Assembly (NCBI GenBank): GCA_947179485.1
Contig: OX359245.1
Coordinates: forward strand, 68,373,067 to 68,437,066
Length of the DNA stretch: 64,000 nucleotides
Direction: 5' to 3'
Origin: Allacma fusca
Taxonomy: Eukaryota; Arthropoda; Collembola; Symphypleona; Sminthuridae
Position numbers and translations under genes: made by a program. Positions 11,625-24,933 of the stretch are shown here, piece by piece. Positions within the stretch are counted from its first letter, which is position 1. The number at the start of each line of letters is the position of its first letter. Under the pieces are notes generated by a model. It was not told where the DNA came from, made no database searches, and worked only from the letters and a program-made list of their open reading frames with translations.

Positions 11625-12078
11625 AAGAGCAGCCTTTCGTAAGGTAAATCACAGTTATTGAGCTGTCAAAAATAAATCGACGAATTTGAAATCATTCGAA
11701 CAAATCATTTGATTTTCGCTTGATAAATTGTGTCGCGTCGCTATGAAAAAATTATATTATAATCTCACTCTCACTATCAATAAGTTTGAAATTAAATTCA
11801 GCCAGTGTCTTCAATTTGCATACAATACTACATAAGTTTAAACACAGTATGTGACCAATACAGATTTGAAGTCACCAAGTTGCATCTTGATATTAGCGCA
11901 ATTCTGATTGTGTGGTTTTGAAAAAAGTCCATGGTAGTTCTGTTCTGGACCTGTGTACTTCAAACCTAGAGAATCCATAGACTGGTAATAATAAACTGAT
12001 TAATTAATTTTGAACTATCTAATTGTTAGATACAAACAGTAATTTTTATTGTTGTCAATCATAATAGTTCCGCAACTT

Positions 12079-12767
12079 CAGAGCTGTCCAAAATACATGC
12101 TCCCCAAATACAAATTACAAAATACTAAATACATTCTTCAGGCGTCGAAAATACAAACTACAAAATACAAAATACATTCCTCAGGCGTCGAAAATACAAA
12201 CTACAAAATACAAAATACATTCTTCAGGCGACGAAAACACAAACTACAAAATACAAAATACATTCTTCAGGCGACGAAAATACAAACTACAAAATACTAA
12301 ATACATACTCAAAACGTAGAAAATACAAACTACAAAATACTAAATACATACTTGAAACGGAAACTCTTGAATTTAGCCTTATGGGATGTTAAAACGATTG
12401 AATTTCGTTTTACTTCATTGATGTGATTGGTTTTTGGCATAAACGGAAATTTCAAACCCCAAGAAAGTGCGCCAACAAAAAACACAAGTAGCTTGTATAG
12501 CGAACAAAATACAAACTACAAAATACATTGCTTACTTCACTTAAGTAACACAAAATACTAACTACAAAATACAAAATACATTGCTTCGTAAGACAAAATA
12601 CAAACTACAAAATACAAAATACATTGCTTCATAAGACAAAATACAAAATACAAACTACAAAATACATATCTAGCCGCTAAAATACAAAATACAAAATACA
12701 AAAATGTATTTGAAATACGTATTTGAAATACATGTATTTAAAATACCATGTATTTTGGACAGCTCTG
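12079..12767. mobile_element. hAT MITE with AATACA-rich minisatellite core
   Basis: Terminal inverted repeats CAGAGCTGTCCAAAATACAT are flanked by perfect 8-bp target duplications CGCAACTT (12071-12078 and 12768-12775), diagnostic of hAT transposition. The 689-bp interior is mostly a roughly 43-bp tandem repeat containing ACAAACTACAAAATACAAAA, with no transposase. Confidence 0.93.
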
Positions 12768-13086
12768 CGCAACTTATTATTTGACGATTTTTTTAATTTG
12801 GAGCAAAAAGGTACATATATAATATTGCAGTGTGGGTTTCTATGAAGAATGAACTGCTTCAAAACTATTGACAGATGCAAAATTATTCTAAAAACTGCAA
12901 GAGACTAAAATATTTACAGTTTAGATTTAATTTTCTGGTTCAAGAATCTAATTAAAGATATGTAAATGCACACAAATGTGGTCAAATTTAATTAGCATCC
13001 AAAATATTTTTGTTTGGATAAATGCAAAAGTACTTATCTCTGAAACTCAACATTTCCGTCGTCCAATGAAGGAAGGTTTAGTCCTC

Positions 13087-13367
13087 CAGGGGTCGGATTT
13101 TTGTAAATCTCCCTGGAAGATCATTTCTGAATTTCCCTGCTGACTATTATCTCCCTGCTGGTAGGTCCTCAAGGATTTTAAAAATCCCTGTTGAAAAAAA
13201 GGTCAACGATTTTAAAAATCCCTGTTGGACAAAAACATCCCTTACAAGACGTGAAATCCCTGCCAAATTAGGCCAATCAATCCAAAAATCCCTGTTTGCT
13301 TAACAAATTTCCCTGAAACACGTCAACAAATTTGAAAATCCCTGCCAAAAAAAGGTCAACGATTACA
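13087..13367. mobile_element. Truncated copy of the CAGGGGTCGG hAT MITE
   Basis: Starts with CAGGGGTCGGATTTTTGTAA and runs through the AATCCCTG-spaced interior in the opposite orientation to the intact copy at 37348. It stops after AAAAAAAGGTCAACGATT, without the distal inverted repeat or a matching target duplication. Confidence 0.85.
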
Positions 13368-13985
13368 CAATAGTTGGTCACAAATAGAATTGATGAGCAG
13401 GGACTCCGGAATAAGGATATCCCAAAAAACACCATGAAAGTATATGTACATGCTATAGAACCCCCCCCCCCACTTTTCAAGAATAAAATAAGCCTTTTCC
13501 TGACTTTATGCTGTCAATATTGCAGCTTGATCAAACTTATCGTTTGAACAATTTGAAGCTTTTGCTTTGAACTTTTTTCCAAATTCAAGTTAGACCAATA
13601 AATATATTCCAAAATGTCGAAACAGACAGTTAATGTCAATCCTGTATTAGGAGCGTAACGGTCAATTTGTTCGGAGTAAATTATAAGCTCAGTAAGTTTT
13701 TGCGCGCTGATACTTTTCAAAACAATGCAACAGAATACTGAAACGTTCACCAAAGGATTTTATTCCAGCATAATAATAATTACCATTAAATATACGTTGT
13801 TTCAAGAAATATTTACTTCAAAGCATTCACCGCCTCAAAATTTGGTCCATTTGATCTGGCCCAACGGATGGACCTGGACATGTATCTACTTTTAAACCAG
13901 TAAATCTATCGGAGAATGTTTTTTAAAACTCAAAAGTTTTTTTAAAATTAGAAGACTTATAATTTGCACCATTACATAATTATCT
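13368..13985. other. Spacer with poly-C tract
   Basis: Non-coding. A run of C at about 13461-13472 follows the truncated MITE. From about 13990 the sequence aligns with the 3' flank of catalase 1, the proximal edge of the copy 1/copy 2 segmental duplication. Confidence 0.5.
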
Positions 13986-14144
13986 AACGAAAAATACTTT
14001 AGTACAATTTTTCCCCAACCAACAGATCACACCTCCAAAATAAGTTCGGTTTCTAAATTTCAAAGGAGATATACACATCTTTTAGAAAATGTAATTATTA
14101 CAGCAAGAAATATTTATCTCTAATTAAGACTTCAACATTTGAAA

Positions 14145-16165
14145 TTATCGCAAGCACACATTGGCTTCACCAGATTCAATAGCTTTCCGCCTTTTGTCAA
14201 TCGCTTTATTGACCTTTGCCGCAAATTTCTCATCAACCTGTTTAAAAAGTCGGCAGCTTCTCCTACGCACGCCATCCGTAACACCATCGAAAGATATCGC
14301 CAAATTCTTGATTAACCGTTTACGTTCCTCAAGAGAACGCCGATTTAAAAATATCCTCGCCTGCCTGAAGTTATCCTCGTCCCTTGTATCTTCTCGAACG
14401 ACATCACCAGATAATTTAAAAACGGATTCACTTGCGTTAGGGCTCACTTTTGGACTTTTGGGGTAGCTATTGGGGAAATAGTTCGGACCCCCATCCCCAT
14501 TCTCAAGGGCTCCTGCCCCGTCCCTTTGGTAAGTGTTGACTTTATTCTTGGGCCTGTTAAATGGCAATTGTAGGAAATTAACCCCCAATCGGTACCTCTG
14601 GGTGTCCAGATATACAAAGGACCTCCCGTGGAGCAACGGGTCCGGGCTAAACTCTATACCAGGTACCAAACTTCCTGGGTTAAAGGCAGCCTGTTCAACT
14701 TCCGTGAAATAGTCAACGGGATTTCGAGTCAGTACCAACTCGCCCACGGGCATCAACGGAAAATCATCATCAAACCAGTTTTTTGTGGAATCGAAAGGAT
14801 TATATGTGTATGCAGCGGCTTGTTCGTAAGTCATAACTTGAATGTTTAACTGCCAGGACGGAAATTCTCCTCTTGAAATTGCTTCGTACAAATCCTGAGT
14901 GGCGTAATCAGGATTGGTTCCAGCCAGGAACATGGCTCGCTCAATCGTCAAATTCTTCAGCCCTTGGTTACTTCTCCATCTGAATTTTACATAAACGGGA
15001 TCATTTGTTTCATGCACAAATTTAAATGCATTGACGCTACTTCCACTCATAAACCTGTATCCATCGGGAAGACCCAAGTCAGAAAATAATGTGACAGCAA
15101 AATTTGCTGACTCAGGTCTCAAACTGAAGAAATCCCAAATGGCGTTATTATCCTTTAAATGTGTTTTTGGGTTTTGTTTTTGGGAGTGGACGAAGCTGGG
15201 AAACAATATCGGGTCTCTGATGGGGAAATAAAATATGTTATTCCCAACCAAGTCCCAGTTCCCATCATCGGTGTAAAATTTTGTAGCGAATCCTCGAGGA
15301 CTGACGATTGTATCTGCGGTGCCCATTTGACTTATTTCAACTGAGAATCGAACGAACACCTCGGTTCTCTTCCCAACTTCGGAGAAGAGTGAGGCTTTGG
15401 TGTATTTTGTGATGTCGTGAGTGACGGTGAAATGTCCGTGCGCACCTGCGCCCTTGGCATGGACAACTCTTTCCGGGATTCTTTCTCTGTTAAAGTGAGC
15501 CAAATGACTAATTAAATTCACATCTTGAAGAAGGATGTTCCCGCCCTTTCCTACAGTTAAGGATGCTGTCAGGCTTGGGACGGCGCGGCCGTTTTGATCC
15601 GTTGCAATTTCGCGCGTGTGTTTTGAAGTTTCATGTTGAGTTTTCTCTACTGTGGAATACAATTATCAAAACATTTTTTTAATCAAATATTATGGTCAGT
15701 TCACTTGTCCCGGTTACTGTTCTGGTTCCCGTTAAATGGGTATATCCCTTAAGTGTTCCTGCATTCGGATGCGTTCCCGTTATGGTGGGAACAGTTTTTT
15801 CGGTACCCTTTCGGGAACAAAATATGTGCGAACCTGTGACGACCACTGGTTAAGTAAGTGGTGGTTAAAATTTAAGGAAATTAATTTTGGAAAAATTTTC
15901 AATTCATATACTCCCAGCAGTTTAATGCTTCAAAATTTGCAGTCCTAATAATTAGCAACCTATAGTGTGTTTAAAATAAACATAACTTATAAGAAACTTT
16001 TCACTGTATTGGCTGTACTGTTCGAATAGTTAGTAGTAAGTCCGGTTTCTATATATCGTATGAGATATTCGTCCCAATTTCAATTAATTTAAGATGGAGC
16101 TTACACAAAAAGGCCTCTGGAATTAAAATAAGCCCGAGAATCAGCGGAATATTCGTTTTAGCCAT
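14145..16165 (-). CDS. Secreted catalase, copy 2 (intact)
   Basis: Exon 1 is 16105-16165 and exon 2 is 15649-14145; donor GTAAGC and acceptor CCACAG join in phase 1, giving 521 residues. Signal peptide is MAKTNIPLILGLILIPEAFL. Landmarks on the predicted protein: His84 in VVHAKGAGAHG, Asn157-158 in GNWDLVGNN, and Arg363 to Tyr367 in RSFVYLDTQRYRLG, the haem-ligand motif. The end is NVCLR, with no peroxisomal signal. The loop after RFS is VEISQMGTADT, as in copy 1. Copies 1 and 2 share 3' flank, intron blocks and at least 500 bp of upstream sequence, so they arose by a recent segmental duplication. The intron here is 455 bp and lacks the MITE and minisatellite of copy 1. Predicted to degrade hydrogen peroxide extracellularly. 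Confidence 0.94.
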
Positions 16166-16266
16166 TCCAAATGAATTTTTGAGCAGATATTTTGTACGAT
16201 GTGTAAAGGTTCCGGTCCATGCAAAGCCTGCTCTCTTCGGAATATTGTTTATTATGTCTGCATGAG

Positions 16267-16274
16267 TTTATATA
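16267..16274 (-). promoter_or_regulatory. TATA box of catalase 2
   Basis: TATATAAA on the minus strand, 102 bp upstream of the ATG, aligned with the box of copy 1. Confidence 0.6.
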
Positions 16275-16513
16275 GTTTTCCTAGGTAGCTTTGACCTGGT
16301 GTCGTTTTAGTTAATTATGTATTCAGTGATGCAATCTATCTATATGTATGAAATATCTACTTTTATTAGTCTTCAAAAACGTGTGTCTACAAGTGATGTA
16401 ACTGATTTGGAGTTACGTTTCACAAGTGCGGGAACGACAAAGAGGTTGTCAAAAACAATTCAACTAGAAGCCAAACAATTGGTTTGTCTTCCGATTGACA
16501 AACGATTATGCTT

Positions 16514-16542
16514 GAGACGTTTCTACGAATAAATCACGCAAC
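16514..16542 (-). promoter_or_regulatory. Conserved distal catalase motif, copy 2
   Basis: GAGACGTTTCTACGAATAAA then TCACGCAAC on the plus strand, about 350 bp upstream of the ATG; one base differs from copy 1. Confidence 0.5.
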
Positions 16543-16782
16543 ACTTGGACCCAATGAACGTTTGATAGCAGGTAATTTAGTATACAGAGCTAATTGTCAG
16601 CAGTTTATTAAAATACTAATGTTCAGGTTTTGAAAATCTGAAGCTAATAAACTTTTTTAAAATGATGACGGTTTTAAAAAGTGAAATAAAAAGTCAAAAG
16701 GAGGGTGACCAAATAACAATTATTACATATAGGTTTCCTTATGTTATATTATAACTTAATCTCCGTTAAGATCGTTTGTGAT

Positions 16783-17270
16783 ATTCCTTCGTAAATCCCA
16801 GAAGGAAGCACGTCCACGATTTTGAAATCCATGCTGAGAAAAAGTCAACTGTTTTCGAAATCCCTATTAAAAAATATCCTACAAGACGTCAAATCCCTAC
16901 TTCAAAAGGTCAATCCATTTCAGAATCCATTTTACAGAACAAGTTTCCCTGAAAGAAGCAAATATTTTGAAATTCCCTACCAAAAATAAGTTTAATGTAT
17001 TTTGAAATTCCCTATTCACAAAAACAATCCTTTTGAACTCTACCTCGACATCTTTATGCAACGCTAATCTATCCTCCAGAACTAAATCCCTCTAAAGGAC
17101 TAAACCTACCTCAATGAATAAACCATCGTCAAGTGATAAGCTTGCCTTGTAATGTGTGAAAAATTAAGAAAACGTTTAATTTTTTTTTGAACAGGTATTT
17201 TAAATTCGTTGACCTGTTTTGAGCACGGAGTTTTAAAATTGTTGGCGTGTTTCCGGGTCATTATTGTAAA
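16783..17270. mobile_element. Two diverged CAGGGGTCGG-MITE relics
   Basis: 16783-17045 follows the order of the 13087 copy (CCACGATTTTGAAATCC, TACAAGACGTCAAATCCCT, AAGTTTCCCTGAAA) with many substitutions. 17186-17270 reads the opposite way (TAAATTCGTTGACCTG, AAATTGTTGGCGTGTTTC). Neither keeps clear ends. Confidence 0.6.
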
Positions 17271-18728
17271 AACATTGATTTTTGAATAAATTTTTTCCCG
17301 AAGATTGATGGAAGGCTTCATGAAATTTACCAAAAATGGTAGGCCAAGGACTGGTGGATTAAAAGTAATCTTCAGATGTAGTTAAAGCATGCAAACGATG
17401 TATGATGCATAAAATACAAGGAGAAGCATATAGAATATATACATACATATAGCATTCATATGTGCATGATGATACTGGTGATCAAAACAACTTCGTTTTC
17501 AAAATTCATGCACGTTTTGATACCATTTCTATAATTTTGCAATAATAAACGAAAGCTCCAAATGAACGAAGGATGTTTTGGAGGAAGCCTGAAGAAAGAT
17601 TGAATTAATTAAAAAACTGAAAGACGGTACATGGAAGGTAAATAGCTTTAAAGGCTTCATTTATTGGAAGGAAGAAGGGAGGCATTTTTTTAAACCCTTT
17701 GATGGCTTGAAGAAAGGTCATTTCCTTTGGTCATCTCTGTGCAGGAGTATGACCGTATGTTCTTCCGTTAAGTAAACCTTGCGATTTTCTTATCTCAACA
17801 ACGGATGAATGACTTAAGGACATGGAACTGACACCAACAAATCGGTCATACACTGTATTTTCATTTGCGTCTTGATAACCTTGGTGACCCTGAATCAACC
17901 GCTTGAACTCAAAAATATTTCTTGGCAAAATTCTTATGGAAAATATTGTTTCGGCTGCATTTCTAAACAACGGGATGTCATAAGCAGATTTACCCACTTC
18001 CAAATTATTAATTCACGTCAAAGATGCAAAGTCCAGGATTTGAAAATATGTAAATTTTACATAATTAGACTACAGTACTGTAGCATATCAAAATTTGTAG
18101 AATAGATTAGAACGGAATATAGAATGACCATCCTCCGAATGACTAGCTTTACTAAACCCGTAAACCATATAGTCGTCAATCAATGTATAGATTACATAAA
18201 AAAAGTTTCTGGGTGATCCATTATCAGCTATCCGTGTAGTTTACTTTTAAGCAAATTGTCATGCCCATGATAATAACGTTAAACTAAAATCCCTTGTTTC
18301 CAGTACTTTTCAGAAAAATATAATAAATTACGTTTAGGTGAAGCCATTCAGTTACGAGAAGTTCGACTGTTCGGGCTTGTCGCATTAAAATTTATTACAG
18401 TGACGCGTACAACCTTACAAGGTTCCTTTCTGCACAGTATGTAAGTTTATATAAATCGAAAACAGAAGGCCACATTAATAATAAACGTTTGGGTTCCACA
18501 CAATATTTCATTGCGCTGTAAGTAGTAAAGCGCCAAAATAGTTCAACCGTAAGGTCAAGTGGGGCAAAAAATGTAATACAATAGGTTACAAACTGGAAGA
18601 GCGGAGTGTCATTGCAATGTATGCATATGTGAAGATTTCATAAACGAGTTTCCGTAGAGACATAAACATTTCGCACAAGAAATAATTTCCGACCATAAGA
18701 ATTCTTACTGTGCACTCTTCAATTCAAA
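17271..18728. other. Intergenic, no supported gene
   Basis: A 90-codon minus-strand ORF at 17731-18003 shows no recognisable domain or splice context. Otherwise AT-rich and featureless. Confidence 0.45.
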
Positions 18729-20601
18729 TTATATCGTGCAGATGTCGTCTGAACCAGAATCCATAGCTTTGCGTTGCTTATCGATCGCGCCATTGACCTT
18801 TGTTCCTAACTGCGCATGAATATTTTTGACATGATATTCAATGCTCAGCCCACGTAAGCTTTTCGTGACACCATCGAAAGAAGCTGCCAGATTCTTGACT
18901 AATCTTTCACGACCGCCATGGGACAGTGACCTCAAAAAATACCTCGGCTGGCTTAAGTTATCGTTGTCCCAGGTATCATCTCAAACGACATCACCAGATA
19001 TTTTGAAAATGGTTTCACCAGCCCTCTGGCTCACTTTTGGACTTTTGGCGTAACTATTGGGGTAATAGTTCGGACCCCCATCCCCATTCTCAATGGCTCC
19101 TCTCCCGTCCCTTTGGTAACTGTGGATTTTATTCTTGGGCCTGTTAATAGGCAGTTCTAGGAAATTAACTCCTAATCGGGACCGCTGAGCGTCCTGGTAC
19201 GCAAACGAACGCCCGTGAAGCATCTGGGTTGGGGCTAAACTATCTCCCAGGTACCAAACTCCCTTGGTCAAAGGCAGCTTGTTCAACTTCCGTGAAATAG
19301 TCAACGGGATTTCGATTCAGTACTAAATCGCCAACGGGTAATCTTTATCCAGCCAGACTTTGGTGGAATCGAATGGATTATATGGCAAAGTAGCTGCTTG
19401 TTCGAAAGTCATGACTTGAATAGTCATCTGCCAAGAGGGGAATTCTTTCCTTACAATCGCTTCGTACAAATCCTGAATGGCGTAGTCAGGATTGGTTCCA
19501 GCCAGCCGAGCTGCTTGTTCAATAGTTAAATTCTTTCGGCCCTGGTTAGTTCTCCAGTGAAATTTTACATAAAAGGGGTGACCTGTCTCATTTATAAATT
19601 TAAATGTGTTGACACCTTCCCCGTTCATGTGTCTGTATCCATCCGGAAGTCCCAGGTCAGACATTACCTTCACAATATAATTTGCTGATTCCGGTCTCAA
19701 ACTGACAAAATCCCATAGGGAGTTGCTATCTTTTAAATGTGTTTTCGGGTTTCTTTTCTTGGAGTGTGTGTAGCTGGGAAATAATATTGGCTCTCTAATG
19801 GGGAAAATATTTATGCTAGTTGAAACCAAGTCCCAATTTCCGTCCTCGGTGTAGAATTTTGTTGCAAAACCTCGATCATCGAGGACTCTGTCTGCCGAGC
19901 CTGATTCGCCTGCTGTAGTGGAAAATCGTATGAACGCATGTGTTGTTTTTCCAATTTCGGAGAAGATTGAAGCTTTGGTGTACTTTGTGATGTCATGAGT
20001 CACCTTAAAATATCCGTGCGCACCTGCGACCTTCGCGTGGACAGCTCTTTCTGGGATTCTTTCTCTGTCAAAGTGCGCCAAGTGACTTAGTAAATTTACA
20101 TCCTGAAGAAGAATATTCTTGCCCTTTCCTACAGTTAGCGATGCTTTCAGGCTGGGGACGCTCCGGCCGTTTTGATCCGTTGCTACTTCGCATTCCTTGT
20201 TTGAACTTTCATTACGGCTGGTCTCATCTATGTATGAAACAAAATTATCAAGTTGTTTACAATTCACCAGAAATAATATTAGTAGTAACTAAAATTTCTC
20301 AAAGTAAACTTGATCAATTATCATTATATACACAAGAGCTTAAAACTTCAAAATTCGTAGTTGTAATGAAAAAACTAGACGTGTATGTTTAGCATAATTA
20401 GTTTAAATGAATGAAGTAATAGACAATTTCGCGAATAAATTTGACAAACTGTACGAGTAGCCAATACTAACAATAAGTTAGGTGAATATCTCTTATAATA
20501 GCAATTTATACAATATTAGTTTATTGAAATAGGAACTTACGGAAAAATGCATCTGAAATTGCACAACATCCAATAATCAGTGTCAAATATTTTTTATCCA
20601 T
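18729..20601 (-). pseudogene. Secreted catalase, copy 3 (broken)
   Basis: Exon 1 (20541-20601, signal peptide MDKKYLTLIIGCCAISDAFF) and exon 2 (from 20227) splice in phase 1 like the intact copies. The frame is lost near 19338, where bases are missing after the DKDYPL codons, giving a TAG at 19323. Another stop and frame change follow near 19250, and Arg is replaced by TGA at 18981-18983 after GDVV. The last 60-odd codons resume at 18935. The active site is also damaged: VGNN is replaced by VSTS, removing the catalytic Asn. The sequence is more diverged from copies 1 and 2 and closer in places to copy 5. Not expected to make an active enzyme. Confidence 0.92.
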
Positions 20602-20702
20602 TCTAAATGAGCCTTTAAGTCAGGAGATAATTTCAAACAAAGTTTCCATTTAATTCAATGGAAGAATTCCTTGCGATATTTCTTTGGTAATAATAGCATG
20701 AG

Positions 20703-20710
20703 TTTTTATA
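20703..20710 (-). promoter_or_regulatory. TATA box of catalase copy 3
   Basis: TATAAAAA on the minus strand, 102 bp upstream of the ATG, the same distance as in copies 1 and 2. Confidence 0.5.
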
Positions 20711-20961
20711 TCTTCTAGAATTAACTTTGAATTTAAATAATCGCTTTCATTATTACAAGCTTACAAGAACAGTATGAATCAAGTGTAATTTGCGAGGTTA
20801 GTTTATAAAAAGTTATGGTTTTTACAAGTGTGTTATTTATTCTCTGTAAGGTTTTAAACTGGCTCTTTGTCAAACGAAGTACAACTGAGTTGTCAAAATC
20901 AAGACGATGAAAATGATTTCATTTTAACAATTTTCCTTACGTTTCACGAATGGCTACACTT

Positions 20962-20990
20962 GAGCCGTTGCTACGAATAAATTACGTGAT
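20962..20990 (-). promoter_or_regulatory. Conserved distal catalase motif, copy 3
   Basis: GAGCCGTTGCTACGAATAAA then TTACGTGAT on the plus strand, about 361 bp upstream of the ATG. Conserved even though the gene body is dead. Confidence 0.45.
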
Positions 20991-21830
20991 AATAAAAGTC
21001 AGTGAACCTTTGGTAGGAGATAATAAACAAAGAAAAAAATATTAGCAATTCGCTCAATACCTGACAATACAGTTATTAAAAATTAAAGATACAAAATACA
21101 TCAAATGCTGTTATTTTCTATTTCCTGAAGAGCAACCTATTATAATACTATAACTTATACAATAATATAATTATTGTCAAAAAATAAATTCATTTTTGGA
21201 ATATTTGGTTTCCAAGCATCACTAAGTATGTAACCCTTTTTGACGTTCAGTAAGGGGTCCTTACTTTGTTGAATTATTACTTTTTTTTAATTTGAATTTA
21301 ATGCCAGCAATTTTTGGAGTATAAAAAGATTTTCGGAAGGTATCTTCGAATTAGAAGGTATTCAACTCGGCACAGTCATTCGGAAATCATATGATTAACA
21401 ATAAGCATAAGCATTAGTGAACGTTGTCCATAAAAGTCATGCCAGCGAAACCTTTTTGAGATGCTATGGAAAAAAATTAGTCTGCAACTAGATAGTGAGA
21501 GGTTTACACGTTATCGATACTGCAGAAGTTGAACATTTTCAATTACATAATCTTATTAGCAGGGATGTCAATTTCCAATTTTGTGATTACAAATTACAAT
21601 TAATCCTTACTTCAAAACAAAATGAATTTATAATTATAATTGATGATTAATTGAATTGTAACTACTAATTAATTATTACGGTTAACGATTACTTTAAAAA
21701 TCATTTTCAATGAAGATTACAATTAACGATTACTTTAAAGAATATTAGTAGTACATAATGGTTCGTTTTTTTCGCTGACCCCTTTTTCCCCTAAATTAGG
21801 AATAGAGAATAACAACAGGATGCTCATGGA

Positions 21831-22093
21831 AAAATTCAAAAAGCACAAAAATGCACTTCTTGGGAATGGAAAAACAGAGCAATAAAATGCGTCCATTCCC
21901 TTGAAGTGTACATTGTCCCAATTTGATGCGGCTCTAACTGCAGCTGCATGCAGAGCCTTTGACACTTTGAAACTCAAAAATACTCTTCATGGGGATGGGA
22001 AAACAGAGCAATAAAGTGCACCCATTCCCTTGAAGTGTACTTCGTCCCAATTTGTCGCGGCTCTAACTGCAGCTGCACGCGGAGCCTTCAACA
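21831..22093. repeat. Direct duplication of a 130-bp unit near the Polinton left end
   Basis: Two adjacent copies share AACAGAGCAATAAA, CCATTCCCTTGAAGTGTAC and GCGGCTCTAACTGCAGCTGC. They begin about 85 bp inside the left terminus and encode nothing recognisable. Confidence 0.85.
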
Positions 22094-24933
22094 CATTAGT
22101 GGAATTTGTCCAACTAATTTATTTGGGCCTTAAGCACAGTTCAAGGGAAGCTCCAGTTTTCTGTTTCCCTGGAAGAGCCTGCTGTACATTCAGTTTGTGT
22201 TTGTGACCTGACGTGCAGATCTTGCTGGGCACAGAGTGGAATATTAAATTCAAAATTGATTCAGTAATCAGTTTAAGGGAAGCAGAACTCTATAATAATT
22301 ACATCAGTAAATAGAAGTAAATTCACTATCAAAATTATCCCGCTAATTTGGCTGAACTGTGGATTCAAAATCGTGTGGTGAGACAAACAATTTCTCTCTT
22401 GGCAATGAAAGTCACGGCTATGAAGATCTCGGAAAAGGTTATTATATTTACTGTACAATTAAATTTTCTTTGCTAGCTCATGTGCTTGACCATGTAGTTA
22501 TATTATGTATGTATATGTCCAGAAATGTTTCTAGATTTTGGGGTACGTTCCTGTGAAGGAAGTACCTTAGAATCTTTTAAACCAATCTTTCTAAATACAT
22601 TGCAAAGTAGGGATAACGTTCCTAACAAGGAAGTTACCAAACTCTTAAATTATTAATATATTAAATTAGGTTGTGGTTCACTTTTTAACACAAGGCTTAT
22701 ATTTTATTTCGCAGCAACGTTTCGAGTTTTTACTCTTAGTCAGGCAAATATGATATACTAGTAGTAACATTCAATTTTTTGCATATTACAATCAATAAAA
22801 ATTGAAAAAATGAAATTATTGATTTTTCGATTATTTAAAATAATCATTACTGTTTTTTAAATATGAATTAGTTAAGCCATTAAAAATGTGTTATGAGAAG
22901 TTCAAAATATTTTGAGGATGACGAGTTTTTATGTGAATGTGCCTGTGCTTTAAAAAAATTAACACATACTAATTTACTAGATACTGCATTTAACTTGCAT
23001 TCACACAAAAATATTAAGAGTTTCTGATGTTGCGCCTGCAAGTGTGGTTCAAAGATCTGGTGCGTCTCGTAGCGTCTTATTATTATAACCTATCTTATTA
23101 TAATAATTATTGCCTGCCTGTCTAGAATTCGGTCTTTATTGGTAATAAAATAAGAGAGTTTAATTGATTAATTAATATTTGACTTTGTCTATGTCTGCTC
23201 AACAAATGGGATACAAAGATTGGTGTTACTTATAGTATCTATGCTACGGATAGTCATGTCAGAATTTGTAGGCAGGAAACATTGAGACTGGTAAAGTGGG
23301 AAAATGAGGGTACCCAATTCAATAATATTGTAGGTCTCTATTGAATAGAATTATGGAAATAATCTATCCGGTGGAGGTATTTCTTGAAAATAAATCAACT
23401 CCGGCAGTCATGCGAATTTATTGTACTCAGTGTGAGAATGCATATTTCAGATGTTCAATGTTGATCATCGTAAACTAAAATCATTCAAGTTATTCAAATC
23501 TTAGTTTGCAGTTTTTAAATCATATTAGGTATATTTGTGCATCTCGGCAGTATTTAATTGTATACGGAAACGTGAGTATATTCCAAGTTCGGTGCACCCA
23601 GTTTTTAACCTCAGATGAGTAGGCATGTATACACGGGAAAAATGTTGAGTACAGAACTAAGCACATATGTATGTTGTATGTGATCACTCGATGGCTCATA
23701 CTTACTGTAACCATGTCCCCAATTAAGGAAATGTTTTGTAACTCCATAATTTATAATTTTTACTTTTATCACACTTATGAAAATCTCTCTAAATGATATT
23801 AATTTTGTAAATGCAATTGAGCGGTGCAGGTTGTAAGGGCTAATGCCAAATTGTCCACTAACTTATCTATCTATCTATCTACTTACTGTAACGTGCACGG
23901 GAGTTTTCACATAATGTTTAGCATTAATTTTGTAGAAGTAATAACAATCAGTTCGTTTAAAAATATGACTACATTAATAAACAATTGCGAGTGTTTGCTG
24001 AGTAATTGTTGCATACGAGGGCTTAGTCTAAATTTTATCTAAAGTAATGTTATACGTACAAAATAAATTTGCAAAAACACAGCCAAAAATAAATAATATG
24101 AATTTTTAAAAAAATATAGTTTAATTCTGCAGTATAGAAAAGAATCTACTGTAGGGAGGGGCTAAGACTTTCCGTTACCTTATATAGACAGAAATGTAGG
24201 CAGTCGCGAATGCTTACTTACAAGCAAGGATATAGGCCGTTGCAATTTGCACAAATAGGTGAGAAGAAAGGTCCTTGCTAAACTCAAATTATAGGTACAA
24301 TGAAGGATAAGTAGAATCAGTTTAGCAAGAACATACTGAAATGGTTAAGAAGGAGAGAAGCTTTTTAATGTACATTGTAATCACTCGTATTGAAAAAAGC
24401 ATTTTAGATAAGTATTCCGAACTTGAGAAATGGGTATTGCAATGTTGTGAAGCTTTCCAAACAATTAATTGAAGCCAATTCGTTGTTGTTGATTACTTAA
24501 AGGTTTTTTTATTACAAGTAAAAAAATGCCGAAACCTGGCACGCGGCCCGTAAATAATATGATTCACACAGTTCATAACCAGGCGTTAAATATTAAATTT
24601 GTCTACAGAATGGTGTTGCATCCCAAAAGTTTGCTTCTGTTTGTTAGATAAAAGGTCAATAGGAAAAACTAAAAATTCCCGCTTACATTACATCAAAATC
24701 ATAATCAGAACCTTGAAACCCGGAGTCAGACAATTATCCTACGTATGTACAGATATTCTTAAAAACATGGAGGCTACTCAAAGTAGGCACTACAAATATG
24801 GAAAGTGTAACTAGGCAATTAAAAACGGGTTGAGAAATATTTGTAAACGACATGTATCTGTAATATGCCAAAATCCCTGTCTTGTTATCTCCGAGGGGTA
24901 GTACAATGTACAATATAAACACAGGGTATTACT
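22094..24933. other. Polinton left arm without recognised genes
   Basis: AT-rich; all ORFs are under 80 codons and unlike known families. A short (TCTA)n run lies near 23865-23880. At 22720-22760 the reverse complement reads TGACTAAGAGTAAAAACTCG then AAACGTTGC, reminiscent of a non-LTR element 3' tail, but this is not firm. If the packaging ATPase was ever here it has been lost. Confidence 0.45.

Noticed and set aside
12049-12300. 83-codon plus ORF
   Set aside because: Consists of the translated AATACA minisatellite of a hAT MITE.
17731-18003. 90-codon minus-strand ORF
   Set aside because: No known motif or partner exon; not distinguishable from chance.
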